From positions 11,792,815-11,856,814 of the forward strand of contig NC_064041.1 of NCBI RefSeq assembly GCF_932526225.1: 64,000 nt of DNA. The letters are read 5' to 3'. Positions 63,118-64,000 of the stretch are shown piece by piece; position 1 is the stretch's first letter, and each line of letters starts with the position of its first letter. The notes beneath the pieces were generated by a model. It saw only the letters and a list, made by a program, of their open reading frames with translations, ran no database searches and had not been told where the DNA came from. The stretch comes from Nematostella vectensis (taxonomy: Eukaryota; Cnidaria; Anthozoa; Actiniaria; Edwardsiidae). The position numbers and the translations under genes are program-made.

Positions 63118-63123
63118 ATTATA

Positions 63124-63155
<32 letters not shown>

Positions 63156-63246
63156 GGGGTCAACCCAATCGAAGTGCAATGAGAGGGCCTCACCCTGAGA
63201 GGACCGCCTTGGTGATCACGGTAAACCTCCCGCGTCAGGTAAGTAT
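63082..63246 (-). ncRNA. U1: U1 snRNA (rightmost copy)
   Basis: Same sequence by eye as the leftmost U1, complete, with start ATACTTACCTG, Sm site AATTTCTGG and PSE-like motif at 63298-63306. Confidence 0.96.
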
Positions 63247-63443
63247 GAGTTTATTTGGCGTCCCTGTACACCGACTGTCCCCGGCTGATTTCATCCTCCA
63301 TGTGGGAACGGTGCATCGCGGTGATTATGACCCGTCGTCTTAATGACGATCCTGTCTCTTATTGATCTCTCCCGCTATAGCTCGCATGAACAGCACGTAA
63401 ATGATGCTCGAGGTGTTGCTTGAATGTGTCTTCCCGAAAGGGA

Positions 63444-63633
63444 AGGGGGCCGTACTCGGAGGTAGTGCAATACCGAGACAACCCGTGGCTGGGGACGCAG
63501 CAAGCCGCTTATTCCACAGCCAGTTTCCAAAAATCAGTTTAATATATGAGCTACTCAATGAGCAGCGTATCAGATATTAAGCTGATAAGAACAGATACTA
63601 CACTTGATCTTAGCCAAAAGGCCGAGAAGCGAT
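63444..63633 (-). ncRNA. U2: U2 snRNA (rightmost copy, 1-nt variant)
   Basis: Intact U2 with the 5' end at 63633. It differs from the copy at 61757-61945 by one extra G (+ strand CTGGGGACGC) in the 3' stem-loop region. Promoter motif at 63683-63691. Confidence 0.96.
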
Positions 63634-63877
63634 GCAGAATCTGGCTCGGACTACATGGAGCGTTTATCATTCTAGGCCTCCGCCATGTGGGTGACGGACT
63701 CGGTTTTAGGCCCTTCTGCCTCCTAAGATCACATGTGATGATCAGTCATGAACGTACGAGCAGTATTCGCTTGATACACCGTCTTTGCGAGTGCAATGAG
63801 ACATTTTTACCGCGCTAGTGCGTGCGTACGTTCTCACCGCACCGCTATAAAAGTCTAAAATATCACCGAGATCTTTC

Positions 63878-63905
63878 GTCTACGGCCATACCATCGAGAA
63901 AACAC

Positions 63906-63936
<31 letters not shown>

Positions 63937-63997
63937 GATTGGGCGCGGTTAGTACTTGGATGGGTGACCGCCTGGGAATACCGCGTGCTGTAGGCAT
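63878..63997 (+). rRNA. 5S rRNA: 5S rRNA (second copy)
   Basis: Identical by eye to 62190-62309. The window ends just as the T-rich terminator begins. Confidence 0.97.
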
Positions 63998-64000
63998 TTC

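Larger units (their letters stand above)
62190..63877. repeat. Complete 1,688-bp 5S-U1-U2 repeat unit
   Basis: Contains 5S (+), U1 (-) and U2 (-). Unit length is fixed by the 5S starts at 62190 and 63878. U2 and 5S are divergent, 244 bp apart. Copies are nearly identical apart from a single G insertion in the last U2. Confidence 0.95.

Overview
The window is animal nuclear DNA. It is AT-rich, gene-dense and full of small transposons, and an early-branching animal fits best. A cnidarian, probably a sea anemone or coral, is my inference from the 5S rRNA sequence, the intron sizes (mostly a few hundred bp to about 1 kb) and the repeat types. I could not run a search to confirm this.

Bases 224 to 53813 (minus strand) hold one large gene: the 5' two thirds of UBR4 (p600; poe in fly, BIG in plants), a giant E3 ubiquitin ligase of the N-degron pathway. 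I traced 56 coding exons from the start codon at 53813 down to 224. Every junction has a GT donor and AG acceptor in consistent phase, giving 3,350 codons plus 1 nt. The UBR-box zinc finger is exon 26 (residues about 1653-1725) and a UIM-like segment lies in exon 43. The catalytic C-terminus lies beyond base 1.

The introns carry most of the unusual structure. Intron 34 holds a 6.7 kb non-autonomous transposon with 251-bp terminal inverted repeats, three tandem 1,268-bp units and 14 copies of a palindrome GCGCAG-NN-CTGCGC. Introns 3, 14 and 18 hold TTAA-flanked elements. Other introns hold palindromic MITEs, a Tc1-like remnant, two LINE 3' fragments, long microsatellites and minisatellites. 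Several introns contain tandem duplications that copy an exon end together with its splice site.

From 54831 to the right edge lies a tandem array with a 1,688-bp unit encoding 5S rRNA (+), U1 snRNA (-) and U2 snRNA (-). U1 and U2 share a CCATGTGGG motif 50 to 60 bp upstream, presumably the proximal sequence element. In the leftmost unit the U2 gene is broken inside its branch-point recognition sequence by a non-LTR retrotransposon of the Tx1/L1 type (Keno-like) with two intact ORFs. Its 5' end is lost in a 200-N gap (61301-61500) that is too short for the sequence expected there.

The array ends about 1 kb upstream of the UBR4 start codon, and U1/U2 are transcribed in the same direction as UBR4. 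No other protein-coding gene was recognised.
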